DNA of 64,000 nucleotides from Caprimulgus europaeus (Eukaryota; Chordata; Aves; Caprimulgiformes; Caprimulgidae), in contig OU015528.1 of the NCBI GenBank assembly GCA_907165065.1, positions 23,394,015 to 23,458,014 of the forward strand. Direction: 5' to 3'. The notes under the pieces are model-generated. The model was not told the DNA's origin. It saw only the letters and a program-made list of their open reading frames with translations, and did no database searches. Shown here one piece after another: positions 12,656-24,800 of the stretch; position 1 is the stretch's first letter; each line of letters opens with the position of its first letter. The position numbers were made by a program, and so were the translations under genes.

Positions 12656-15600
12656 TACAGATGTCACTACATTATTTAGGCAACTGAACTGTCTCTTATA
12701 ACTGTGTCTGCCTTCATAATATAGCAACCGTGGTGCCTAGAGCAGTACCATGTGCATTCATTGACCATGACCCCACTGTGTTAGACTGTTTACAATCGCA
12801 ATTCCAAACAGACTAAAGAGGAATGAGCATATTCCTGATGAAGAAACATTTAGTTTACTGTGAGTGAATTGGCAAACAAATTATGGGACAGGTACTGAGG
12901 GAATTTATCAAGCTGATTTGAGATACTTATTAGGAGTGCCTCAGGGGGCAGCATGTGAGGTGATGTGTAGCTGTTCCTTCCTTCCAAGGTATCAAAAGCC
13001 TGGTATTATTTGTAGTTCTTTTCAAAACCTATGTGAATCCATTGAAAAAGAAAGTGACATATGCTTCACTCAGCTGCCAAACCTATGCTCCTGATAGTCA
13101 GATATTTTTCCCATTCTCAGCAATTGCAACAACTATCCTTCCTGAATGTAAGAAACCCTTCAGGAAATAAGCTGAGGAAATAATCTGTACAAGGTCATAA
13201 AGGTGCTGGTGAGGAAAAGGAAACTCTTAAAGAGTTAGCCAAGAAGGTGGATAATTGGATGGAAGTTTTGTCTGACTTAATGTATAATTAGAAGTTAGGA
13301 GGCATCTGACTGGATGGAAGATTTGTTTTCGCGAAAGGCATAGGGCTCCTCTTCATTAAACAGATGCCAAAAAGAACCAAAATGTTTCCTTGATATGTTT
13401 GGATGGCCAGAGAGCATCAGTTGTCCAAGTGTTTTCAGTTTCAGCCTGATTAGAAGTTTCGTTCTTTTTTCCTTGACAAGACTCTTAACTGCAGTGACAT
13501 GCACATGGATATGTGTTAAAACATGGTAAGTGAGTAAGATTTCTGTATTAATAGACTATGTCTCCTCCACATGCCTAATGTTAATCAAAGGGGAAGGAAA
13601 AGTTTATGTTGCCTAGACTCAGTTACTCCATACACTCCAGTGTAAATGTAAAGATAGGAGCAACCTGGAAATGACTAGTTTGGCAATTCTGTTGGGTACT
13701 AATATAGAAATCTTTGCCAACTTCTTAAATAAGAAGAAGCTACATGTGAGATCCTTTGGCCATGTATGAAGCAGGGTAGATAACTGGAATTCTCTGAGAA
13801 GTATTGTGTGAAAACATATCTAAGCGATATTTGAAGCAGTATTTTTTATGCACATGGGCTATTTGAAAACCTTTTCCCAGCTTTTTCATATACCACCTAC
13901 TTGTAAAAGCTCATTCTATTAAAATGGCTATATTAGCAAAAATGCTATATGTCCCAATGTCCCCAGGTAGCACAAAAGCAGAAAACTTGGTCATTTTTTC
14001 TAACAAAAAGTGAAAGAGAGATAAGTCATTATGAAAGATCTTCTAAGGTCTATATAGTATCTGCCAATTATGTTAGTATAATAATTTTGGTAAGTCAAGG
14101 ATACACTACAATCTGAACATGTTGTACTCTGCTGGAAATATTTTAAGCAACCTGGAATTATTAATACATAGAGTCTATTATTAACAAAGTAAATACAAAA
14201 AACATGCAATTCAACCCAAATACAGCTTCCTGAAGGAAAGTACTTCAGTGCATACGTACTGGTACTTAGTCCTTCCAAAATTCAAGACAAAGGTTGGATC
14301 GACCCTGTCTTTTCCTTCCATTGCATGGTAAAATAAGTGAAACAGGTTTGAGGAAGGAAATCTTCACAAGACTTCAGTCTTGGCAATTCTTCATTTGATC
14401 TCTCAGGGTAGGAAACAGACTGCAAGTAGGAAACATGCTGGTAGGAGCTGTAAAAACATGAAAATGAAAATTATGGTTCAATAACAGGCTGTGTGTTGAG
14501 ATTTGTGTTCTGTTCAGTACCTATTCTTGTCTAAGGAACTGCTCCTTGTGCCTGTCTTTGTGGACAAGGTAGCAGGTTCAGGAGAGCTGTGACAAAAAAT
14601 ACATAAATTACTTAGAGCTCAGACAGTGTACAGTGACAATAATCTAAATATATAAGTATAAATGCAGATCCTTATATATGTGCAGGACTAGAAATGATCC
14701 CAGTGTAAAAGAGGGAAAGGAGGTTAAATCCTTTCCCACATTGTTACATGCCTTCTCTCTAGTTCTTCTTAGAAGGACAGTCTGGAGGTACAGGAGCTAC
14801 CAGGAATCCCATTCTGCCACAGAGCAGGATACTTCTGAATAAGGATTTCTGTGACAGACGCTTCTTTGGCTAAAGCTGATTTTCCATCAAAATGCTGATT
14901 TGTTGAGATCAAAATATTTTGTGAGGAGGTCTCTAATTCAGCAAGCCTCAGACAAAACACAGGCAGTCATTTGAAGGAACTTGGACCATCAGGCAGGTTT
15001 ATATCCAAAACTTGTGAGAGTTCCTACAAGCATGCTGGAAATCCTACTCAGCAAGTGCTGCAGTTCGAAGATATCTACCAATGAGCAGTAACAGGGTTCA
15101 CTTGGAATGGACACTTGTTAGACACATCTTGAAGCTCCACCTCTGGCCAAATCTAGCTCCTGGCTTCCCATCCAGCAGCCAAGGATTATTGCCTGTGCAG
15201 TAGGGCTGTCCCACATGCCTGGGCTCTGCGAGCTCAGGAACCTCACTCAGTAGGTTTCCAGACAAACTTGCAGGAGGCTGATAAGGAGTGTGACTGGAAT
15301 CTGGTGAGCTTTAGTTTGACACATCTTTTTGGAGCTTTCCTTTCAGCAGAGAAGTTGCCAAAGACATTTCAACCAGTAATCCAGAGAAGAAGGAATCTGC
15401 CCCATCATTTATAGCTTGATTTGGGCTTTTAGAAAAGGGCCTTTTTCTTCTGCCCCTTCACTGGGGAGAAGTTGGTATCTTGGTGTTCGGGGAGTAGAAG
15501 ATGCTACTACACCATGAGAGGAAAAAGAAGGATGCTGGGACTTTTAAGGAGAATCCTCATGTGGTAGGGAAACAACACTGGTTAGGAAGGTGTGAAGTTT

Positions 15601-16554
15601 GACATCTTCCTTCATTCACATGAAGACAGTGTCTATTTATATGGCTTCTACTATTATAGTGTCTGAGCAGTTCTTAATCACTAATGACTTTCTCCTCAGA
15701 GCCCTCAAGTGTGATGTTATCTTCATTTAAGAGATGAAGACTGAAGCATGAAGGAGGGTAGCAGCAGTTTTCATAGCACTGATGTTGCTGTTTTCCTTCC
15801 CTGGTAACAGAGCAGTGACACTCCCTCTCCTGGTGCCATTGGTCCTTGGAGGAGCCTTTCTGTATGAGGCCTGTGGTGCTCTCTGCCTCCTCCAGCATGG
15901 GCTCCAAGTGTGGCTCCTTCTGTTGTGCCCAATGAATCCATCTGGGCTGGTACAAAACCTGTAAGCCAGGCTTGTCTTACTCTCCTCAGATTCTTCATCT
16001 CCCAACACCAGCTGCAGCAGAGTCTCATCCTCCTGGGGGCTCATCCCCTGGTAAAAGGGACTGAGGCTCTTACATTGTTTTATGAATTTTTGGGGAGTCA
16101 AAGCAGTAGAGCTGCATGTAATGAACATGACTGCTATTGCTCTGTTCTCAACTTCATTCATGGAAAAAAAAGTGCTACTGGTTGTTTGGGTTTTTTTCTT
16201 AATTCAGAAATGAATCTTCAGGTACAGGTAGTGACTGTGTTTTGGAACATATCACAGTGACTAAGCAGCTCTGCCAGGAGCCTGAAAGAGGTTCTGTGGA
16301 ATTTCAACATTACTTTATTAAAAAAAAAAATAAATAAACTATCTGCATTTCTCCCTTCTTTCCTTCCTGCCACAACAAATGCCACAGGACTTGCCGCAAC
16401 TAACTATGGAAATGAGCTAAACCTGGAAGCAACATTGAGCTATGTTCTTTCTTCTCCTCAGCTTACTCTTTCTCTTTCTGCTTCTTCTTATGTAAATTTT
16501 AAATGTTCCTACGAATACTCATTAGCACATACTAAGATTTGTTTTAACATCCTG
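12656..16554. other. Stretch with no identified gene
   Basis: No exon or named repeat recognised. Open frames of up to 144 codons near 15.7-16.2 kb overlap on both strands without family resemblance. A run of A interrupted by T lies at 16320-16338. Confidence 0.55.
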
Positions 16555-16676
16555 CAAAGAACAGATGGAGAGAAAGGAAGACAAGAAAAAGTGAAGAAAA
16601 GACAAGAAAACTGAAAAAAGAGGACAAAAGAAGAGAGGAAAGTCTAGAAAAGAAAAGGACACAGAGAGGATATATA
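16555..16676 (+). repeat. Purine-rich low-complexity tract
   Basis: About 120 bases on the plus strand are dominated by A and G (gagaaaggaagacaagaaaaagtgaag and similar), with few pyrimidines. It accounts for the F/S/L-rich antisense open frames here. Confidence 0.8.
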
Positions 16677-17800
16677 TTTGTGGTGCCCTTTTCATGACAA
16701 ATATCAATATATTTCTCATGTTCACACATCTATTGCAGTGACTATAAAATGTAGTTCAGATCAATTTGCATAATAATGGCCTTACTGAAGCACCATGAGA
16801 TGTTTAGTTGACTTCAGGTGTTTATTCACAGTACTGTCTTTCCTGACTATACATACAGTGTTAAAACACTTTAAGGACTTATTTACTCACTCACAAACTT
16901 CATTATATTCCATGGTTTTCCAGATCATCCTTGTCAGGATCCTTGGGGCCAAAGTCCTTCACTATTCATTCTACTTTGCTCATGAGGCAACTCCAGGCTG
17001 TGTTGAGAGCTACCCAGGTGGCATGACAGGTAAACATACTCCAAAGGACATTGATCTTTATGACCATCCCTGGTGTGTCTCTCCCTCTGTCAACGCAGTC
17101 TGGACAGCTTGCATCAGGGAATCCCTCTGACAGCACCTCCAATCCTTATAAGCATGTATGGAAAGGCTGCCCTCAAACTCATTTCAGGACCCTGATACTA
17201 CTGCACACAACTTTCTGCAACAACCCTGGGGCATCACCAAGGTGCTTACTATCACGGGAGAGTGTCCTATGTGATTCTCAGTACAGGTAGCCTAAAAGTA
17301 GGTGCAGGTAACTAAAACAAGAGCCAGCACTTTCCACAGGAGTAGCAGGCCAAAGGGTTTCAGCTACGCCTATTCAGTCCAACAACCAACCAACCAGCTA
17401 CTAGTGAACATGAGACAGTAGTGTACAGCTGCAACATACTTCACCAGTGAACATGGTCTTTCTTGCCTATATCTGGTCAACCAAACAGATTTTAAAAAAA
17501 TGAATAAATAAATTTAAAATTGAAGGGCTGACTTACCTTCCATTAGCTGTGCCCATATGAAGGCAAATTAAAACTATCAAGACAACAACGCTCAAAAATT
17601 TACCCCAAACCACAAAGCTGAATGGTAACAGAACTGAGCACGGGACTAGAGCCTATCTACCCTATAGCCAGTGCATATTCTGACCTTGCCATTTCTCCAA
17701 AACTACCACAGAAGACTTGACAGTATCAAACTGCTAAGACTTGGGGGTATTATTGTTCCCTCCAGAAGTAGAGACTTAGTGGTAAAGAAGATACAAAAGA
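16677..17800. other. Stretch with no identified gene
   Basis: Nothing recognisable. Two overlapping short open frames (111 and 79 codons, 16795-17290) have no family resemblance. Confidence 0.5.
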
Positions 17801-17960
17801 TTAGTTAAAAAGGGGCAGGGGGTGGGGGAGAGGGAAATTGTGAAAGAGAAAAAAAAAAAGAACAAATGAAGATGATAAACACTGACATGTGAAGGACAAA
17901 GAAACAGAAAGGGAAGCTTAATAAATGAGCAAAGGTGAAAAAAAAAAGGAAAAGAATGTA
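17801..17960 (+). repeat. Purine-rich tract with a G-quadruplex motif
   Basis: The tract is mostly A and G on the plus strand. Positions 17812-17834 contain four G runs (G4, G5, G5, G3) separated by CA, T and AGA. This fits the standard intramolecular G-quadruplex pattern of G3 or longer runs with 1-7 base loops. An 11-12 A run follows near 17851. Confidence 0.8.
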
Positions 17961-20900
17961 AAAGATATATAACAGGTATAGGAGCAGAAGAAAATGAGAG
18001 AAATAGAGAGGAAAGTTGATGGCTTTTCAGATACAAGTTTCTACCCCTACACAATAAAACATTTCCAAACAGAATAATTGTTTTCCAGAAGACAATTTTT
18101 GTTCTTTGAGTGGCTTTTTCTGAAGTGACTTAAACTGGAGAAGAATCCATAATCTGGAGAGTCTGTTAGACATTGACAGTGGAATATTTTGATATCAGTT
18201 GATGCTTGATGTTTTGAATATATCCAGGTGTTGCTTTTCTAAGACTAGTTTTTGATTACTGCTTTCCTGTATATTCTAATGTTTCTGCTAACTCATCTGC
18301 TTGATCTTAATATGCAGAGAAACTCACATCCAGTAGTTTTGCAGAGCTTAGTGTAGTGTGGGCCACTACCTGTTAGAACTCATTGGGAATTTCATGACAC
18401 AGACAACACCATTTGGATTGTATCAAGTATAAAATCCACCAGAAATCTTGGGAAATTTATTAATAAATATATACTCTATTGGCAGAATTTGCCACATATG
18501 TTCATCTTACATTTAACAATGATATATTTAACTTTTGTAGTCTTACATGTGTTATTTAAGATTGCAAATGTATGTGGCAATATAATAATAATAATTTGTT
18601 ATGGCACTGTAAAATTACAAATATGGGTATTAGCATTGAGGTTTATTTATCTAGCTTCAGCTTGGTTACTATCATGACATGATCTTTATAGACACTGGAC
18701 ACTTATAAAAATTCTTGATAGTTTTGATGTTTTAACATAACATGTTAACCAAGACTGTTTCTTCTGTGACCCCACTTCTTCATTCAACAAATAACCATGT
18801 TAAAGTAAGTTTTATTTAACCTCTTCCTTGTTTCTTTTCCACATGCATATCACAATATATCAGTAAAATATCCCTAAGTACTAATTGATATTGTTTTCTA
18901 TGTTCTTTTTGCATATTAGATGTCACCATTCCAGCACCATTTTCCCACAATGTATCTGAATTTTGCATGATTTTAAAGTCACACCACAATGCTTTTCACT
19001 TTACTATGGAGCTAGTTGATGTGATTATGTCACATTTTCATAAGACTCCTCTGAATGAGACAGTCTCTCATATCAGTGACAGCTGTTTATTCTTTGGTAG
19101 TATAATTCTGAGATTTTTCATATTTAAAGCTAATTTTACTTCAGAATGATATTTTTATAAATCTGCCACTTTCTCCAGTTAAAAAAGCAGAAATAGTTGC
19201 TTTTTATCATCAGTTTTAAAAATGGACATGGTTAATTGCATGTTTACGCACAACAAAATAGTCCCTGTAAGCTCCATTGTGTTGATCTATTCCAATGTTT
19301 CAATCTTACTGTTGGTTTTTTACCTACTTCTAATGCTAGTGATTTCAGCAAGAGTGACTAGCTCTCAGCTATATGTAAAAATAGAACAAAGATAGAAGGT
19401 ATAGGATGCCAGTGTCAAACATTTATTTTCTGCACCTTAATTCCTAAAGATTGACTATAATATGAGAAGAAATGGATACAGATTTCTACAGATATTTGGA
19501 GTATTGGATATATTGACCTAACCTTTTAGCCATCTGGTAGCTAGAAGTAGGACTATCCAAATTTCTATGCATAATTGAACTACAGATGCAAATTTTGCAG
19601 ACAAAAATTATCCACAAAAGCAAGTCTCATCCTTTTGGAAATTTGTCTCTTCATGTGCTCTTGTTCCACTACAGAATGTCCTGAGTCAAGCTTATGCTGT
19701 CAGTGCTTGAGAATTATCCATTGGTCACCAGCAAGATATTCCATTAAAAACAAATAATAAAGTAACAAATAATCATCACAGATCTAAGAGGGACCTTTTA
19801 CTGAAGAAATAGCTTTTCCTCTTCTATTTGACTAATCACATTTGCATGTCCTGCAGTCCCACTCATGCACAGGTTCCATACCCAATGTGAGATCTCTATT
19901 AAATTCTGCCTGCCACCTTCTCTGGCATGTGGAAACTCCACTTGAATCCCTATGGCTGTTAGCAAAGCTTTTATCATGTCCATACAGTGCTGCTCGGTGA
20001 TGTCTCTCACCTGAGTGTTATCTCTGCCTTACCCAACACTATTTCTGCCAAAATTCCCTTCCCATTCATTCCATGAATACCCACCAGAGTCACCCCCTCG
20101 TGTATCTGTGTATTCTTCTGAAGGCTAAATGCTTGCCAGGTGAGTGACACGTCATTTCACAGGAGAGAAAGGGAAACAATAACATGCATCCTCTAGTTAC
20201 AGGGTGACTAGGGAAAAGGTCATGTATACATCAGTGGCTAGAAGCTGTATTGTCTTCATTATTTCAATATGGCTGTGTTGAATTGTAATCACCCTGTGAT
20301 AATTCTGTATTTTATTCCAATTGGTTTTGTGCAACCAGAATAACGTCTCAGTATGTTGTATAATACTCCACAAAGAAAGACCATGCAATAAAATAGTGCT
20401 TTAGTCAGTGGTGCCCTACATGATAAGAGTTCTCCTATGAGAGGCATTGTCCCATTGGTTTCTTCAGTGTCTGACTTCTTTTTCTTTCATTTATTACTAT
20501 TTTGTTATGATAGTAACAGAGATGTTGCATTTCAAATTCATTATCATTGTTGTTTCTCAACATTTCCCAAATGAAACCATGGTGAGGTAGAGTGCCATGC
20601 TTCCATTTCCATCATAATCACTTTCTCCAAGGAAACTGATAGGTTTCAAATTTATGTTGATAATGAGGGTACTATTTGTCTACAGCTATCTTGGTAAGTC
20701 CCTTTTCCCTCTTTTTTTTTTTTTTTTTTCCCCTTTATTCAGCACAACAGCCTCTGTGCTTTCCAGGTCACTGAAAATGGGACAGAATGCTCTGAGCTAT
20801 GTGCCCTACTGAGTGGAACTGTTATGTTCACATGCACTGATGCTCCCTTTGTAAAGAAATAAAAATGCAATTAGGAAAATGCAGAAGCGAGTTGTCATAT

Positions 20901-21569
20901 TCTATGCTCTAACTTTGACAAAACAAACACATTACAGTCCTCCTCTATATTTGAAATATTTCACAGATGTGGTCAGGCACTGATAATTCCATTTTGCTAT
21001 AGCATTTAATCATATTTATCGCACTACAAGATTAATGTTTATACGAAGCTGTTCTATTTATGCAATGACACTTAAATGTAGTAATACTGTCCAAAAAAAG
21101 CCTTATTTCTTTATGGATGACTTCTCAGCATAAACAATATTTTTTCTTGTGTTATTCTACTGTTTCTAATATTAAAAAAAAAAGGTAGCAGTTTTATAAA
21201 ACCACATAACAGCACTGCAATAGTTGGAATGAATTGCAAAATCTGTATTATTTTAAAGGATCTGAAGGAGCAATGTATGCTTCGCACAGAAATACAATGA
21301 GTGCTGGCTGGCCTGAGAGGCGACACAGAAGAAAAGCTGAGGTAAGAGAAATCTTTGCCACAAAGACATGATTTTTATAAATATGTAAAAAAGGAAGTCT
21401 CTTACTGGAACAAGAATAGAGATGGGGACCTCACCCTGTCTTGAGCATAATTTAGTAGTTTTTCCCATCTGTGGCTTTGTGAGATGACTACCCTAAGACT
21501 GATGGATTCTAGAGCAAAAGAGAGACAGAAAAGGCAAAGATTCAAACCTTTCAATAAAATGCACTTTCA
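17961..21569. other. AT-rich stretch with no identified gene
   Basis: No exon, RNA gene or named transposon recognised. A run of 18 T is at 20712-20729 and may be a simple homopolymer or the reverse of an old poly(A) tail. No identifiable retrocopy sits beside it. Confidence 0.55.
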
Positions 21570-21860
21570 GGGGAAGGGAAGGAAAGGGAAGGGAAGGGAA
21601 GGGAAGGGAAGGGAAGGGAAGGGAAGGGAAGGGAAGGGAAGGGAAGGGAAGGGAAGGGAAGGGAAGGGAAGGGAAGGGAAGGGAAGGGAAGGGAAGGGAA
21701 GGGAAGGGAAGGGAAGGGAAGGGAAGGGAAGGGAAGGGAAGGGAAGGGAAGGGAAGGGAAGGGAAGGGAAGGGAAGGGAAGGGAAGGGAAGGGAAGGGAA
21801 GGGAAGGGAAGGGAAGGGAAGGGAAGGGAAGGGAAGGGAAGGGAAGGGAAGGGAAGGAAG
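21570..21860 (+). repeat. (GGGAA)n pentanucleotide microsatellite, 54 pure copies
   Basis: The array spans about 291 bases. The first units are imperfect (a GGAAA variant near 21581-21585). From 21586 to 21855 there are 54 consecutive perfect GGGAA units, and the array ends in a broken ggaag unit. GGGAA is a cyclic permutation of AAGGG. The plus strand is all purine and the minus strand all pyrimidine, and every four units satisfy the G-quadruplex pattern with two-base loops. Because 5 is not divisible by 3, all frames read the same five-residue cycle (KGREG on plus, FPSLP on minus). The long open frames at 21484-21882 (plus) and 21551-21871 (minus) are therefore by-products, not genes. Confidence 0.99.
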
Positions 21861-21878
21861 TATATTTGCAATATACTT
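21858..21878. other. Perfect short inverted repeat at the array's 3' edge
   Basis: AAGTATATT (21858-21866) and AATATACTT (21870-21878) are exact reverse complements, separated by TGC. The arms begin within the last degenerate array unit. This could fold as a 9-bp hairpin. It may be chance in AT-rich DNA. Confidence 0.7.
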
Positions 21879-24800
21879 ATAGTTTTTTTCTCTTCCTGTA
21901 TCTGTTCATAGTTTCAATAGAGAAATTTATGTTGAATATCCATTCAGAATCATCCATACAGTGTCTGACAAAAGCTCTTCTTGGGAGACAATTTTCATAA
22001 AGCAAATGCAGGTAATTTTCTGAAAATCTTACTTTTTAATCTGAGCATTCAAAACTAAGTAATTGCATAAATTTGATAATTTTTTTTTAAATATAGGTCA
22101 ATGGCTTATAACATCCTTACGGATGTGTTTGTTTTCTTCCTTCTTCTGCTCACTAGTGTGTTGTTGGAAACAGGTAAACAGATAAACTGAGTCAACTGTT
22201 AGAAAAGTCAGTTATGCAGAATATAACCAAAACTGACAAAAACAACCCAGCTGTGTGTCCTGTATCACAGAAAGAGGCATGAGCCCAGCTTTCCAAAGTT
22301 TCAAAGACTTTGACTGGATCCAGGCCCAGCTTGTTTGCATGGGTCCATTTTTGGGAAGGGAATGGTCATTCATTTAAATGCTTTACTGGAGCAGTACCAG
22401 AGGGTTTAGTACTTTGCAGTGTTGAGATTTATGTACTATTCATCACCTCTCTGGTTCCCTCGACTTTGGAGCATGCTTTCACTCACAATTCAGAAGCAGA
22501 CTGCCACCTTCTGAAGCACTAACATCATTACCTCTAGGATATGGATTTTTTTGGAAGCTTACAAGCAATTTTAAATCACACCTTGAGCCTGTTAAGCACA
22601 GGAAATAAGACCAGATTTCAGGCTCAGGTAGTGCCTCTGATGGGTTCCAGAAATATATATTCTGAAGTAAGTATAAACGTGACCAGTGTGTCAGGGGAAC
22701 TTTATCAAGCTGGAACACTGAAATGTAGCAAAACAAGAAAGTAATCAAATGTTATTAATTATCGTGGACTATCTTTTTCAGAGGGTATATTTTATCAACT
22801 GCTGGGAATCTTTGATGTTTAACCTGAGTTTTAGGACAAACTGCCTAACCTCAAGTTTTAATTCTAGGCACGCTTCAGTTTCTAAAGTTCTCCCCAGGCA
22901 CTTCAATGCAGAATCTCTTTGATTCACTGCAAAATGAAGTTTGACACATCTTATTATGAAGAAATACTTCATTTGAAAATGTACAGAGTAGCTCTAGGAA
23001 AACAACAGTAAGCTCAGAAAACCTTGTCAACAGTGCAGGCCTTCTACAAATGCAACTGACAAAACCAAAATATTTCCCATTAACAATGAAGTTTGCAAAT
23101 AGCTGTGAATGGAATCTATGAAGGTACTCTTGCTATAAGACCATTAGCCAGAAAATGTTGAGAATTTAAAAATTTGCTGTACTGTCCTGAGAGCATTTAC
23201 AGAGAATTCAGTGGTCTGACTCATTGTTAATATCACTCTCACCTCTCTTTGTTGCTGTGGGAGAAACATAGGTGGAGTATTTATGCAGCGGGTCTTGTGG
23301 TACCAGTTCCCCTGAGTCAGTGTAGAAGAGTTTCACAAGTGAAGTGACTGAATCTCAGGTTCCATGAGACCAGTCTGTGAAAGCCTTATATCAGTTTTGT
23401 CCTTCTCTGTCCTTCACAATTTATGTGCAATCAGTGGAGTAATGCCCATTTACAAAAGGCTGGGGTTTAGTTCTGCAGCTTTCCCCCCCCACACACACAA
23501 ATGTTTTATTTGCCATTCATTATTCTCCTATTTCATTCCCATCTACAATGGCATCTTATACACCCAGACATGGCTGATATTACACAAGCTATAAATCAAA
23601 TTGTTGATTCACCCAAGTGCTTTATGTTTACTGGGAACTCCCTGGGATGTCATAGACCTTTCCTCCCACAGAAGTCTGCAAAATATATTCCCTGTTTAGC
23701 TCAACCTGTTAAGACTATTCCACTGGTGGAGGGTAGGGAAGAGGGAAGGCAGTGAATGAGAAATAGACCCTCTTTACTCATATATGTTTTTGTTTGTTAA
23801 ATTTATCAAACAAACCTGTCAGCCCTTTTAGAGTGGAAAGGTCAAATGGGTGCATGGGGTACTGGAAGCAGGTTAAACCCTCATGGCTTTCTCATCATCC
23901 CCAGTACCACTGTGTCCTCCTAGCTCTGTTGGGGCTTAGTCATGCTTGGGAAGCATCTCAGTTATAACCAGCTGGAGGGAAAGAAACTGGCAGCCTCACC
24001 ACCTCAACCTGCTCCTATGAAAGCTCCAGGAATGTTTAGGAGAGAAGCTCACAGATCCTGCTGTCACTCCCAAGGGGTCATTTCCATCTACAGCCTTTTC
24101 CCCCTTTTTTTAAAAAAAATCTCCTTATCCTTTTTATGTCTAAAAAAAGGCTGTATTTTGCAAACCTCTCTGTTTTGTTGTGAGCCATGAATGACATGGT
24201 GAGACAAATCAATGCCTTCAACAGACAGACACTGGGAAGGACTTGCTAGCTGTATGAGCAGCCTGTCTGACCAAGTGCTGCATTTGTGTAACAGAGACGG
24301 TGTAAAACAGAGTCAGTACCAGAAACAGAAACATTTTCTCTTTCATCTTTTTGTTTTCCTTGAGTGCATTTTTTGTTGTCTACACAAGAAAGATAATCCA
24401 GCTACAAGAATAGTCTCAAATTTTCTCTTCCTCCCACAAAGGACTCAAAATCATTTTTTGTGCTCTACAAATATTGTCCTATGGGGGGTGAGGGCGGCTG
24501 GGGAAGGTTTATACACTTTGGAATGAGCATGATTTTAAATGCAAATTTTACTTAATTGAATGGTCAGAAGGTAGTACATTCACTGCAATATTCCTTTTAA
24601 TGTTTCTTAGTGTGGGGGATGAGAAACATTTCACTGTGCAAGCCAAGGTGTCTCACAGGTTACAGTGATTACAAGGAAAGGCAATGAGTACTGCTCCTCT
24701 CAGGTGCAGTGTGTGTGCACAGCCTAGCAAACGGGATGACTGCACTATGCTGCCAACTGGCCTGACCACAACCCATTGATTCACTGGTGCTCCACTTAGA

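Noticed and set aside
15727-16161. 144-codon minus-strand frame overlapped by frames on both strands
   Set aside because: No recognisable domain. Overlapping open frames in several registers point to local composition, not coding.
21484-21882. 132-codon plus-strand and 106-codon minus-strand frames across the GGGAA array
   Set aside because: A stop-free pentamer repeat leaves every frame open. The KGREG and FPSLP repeats are by-products with no gene context.
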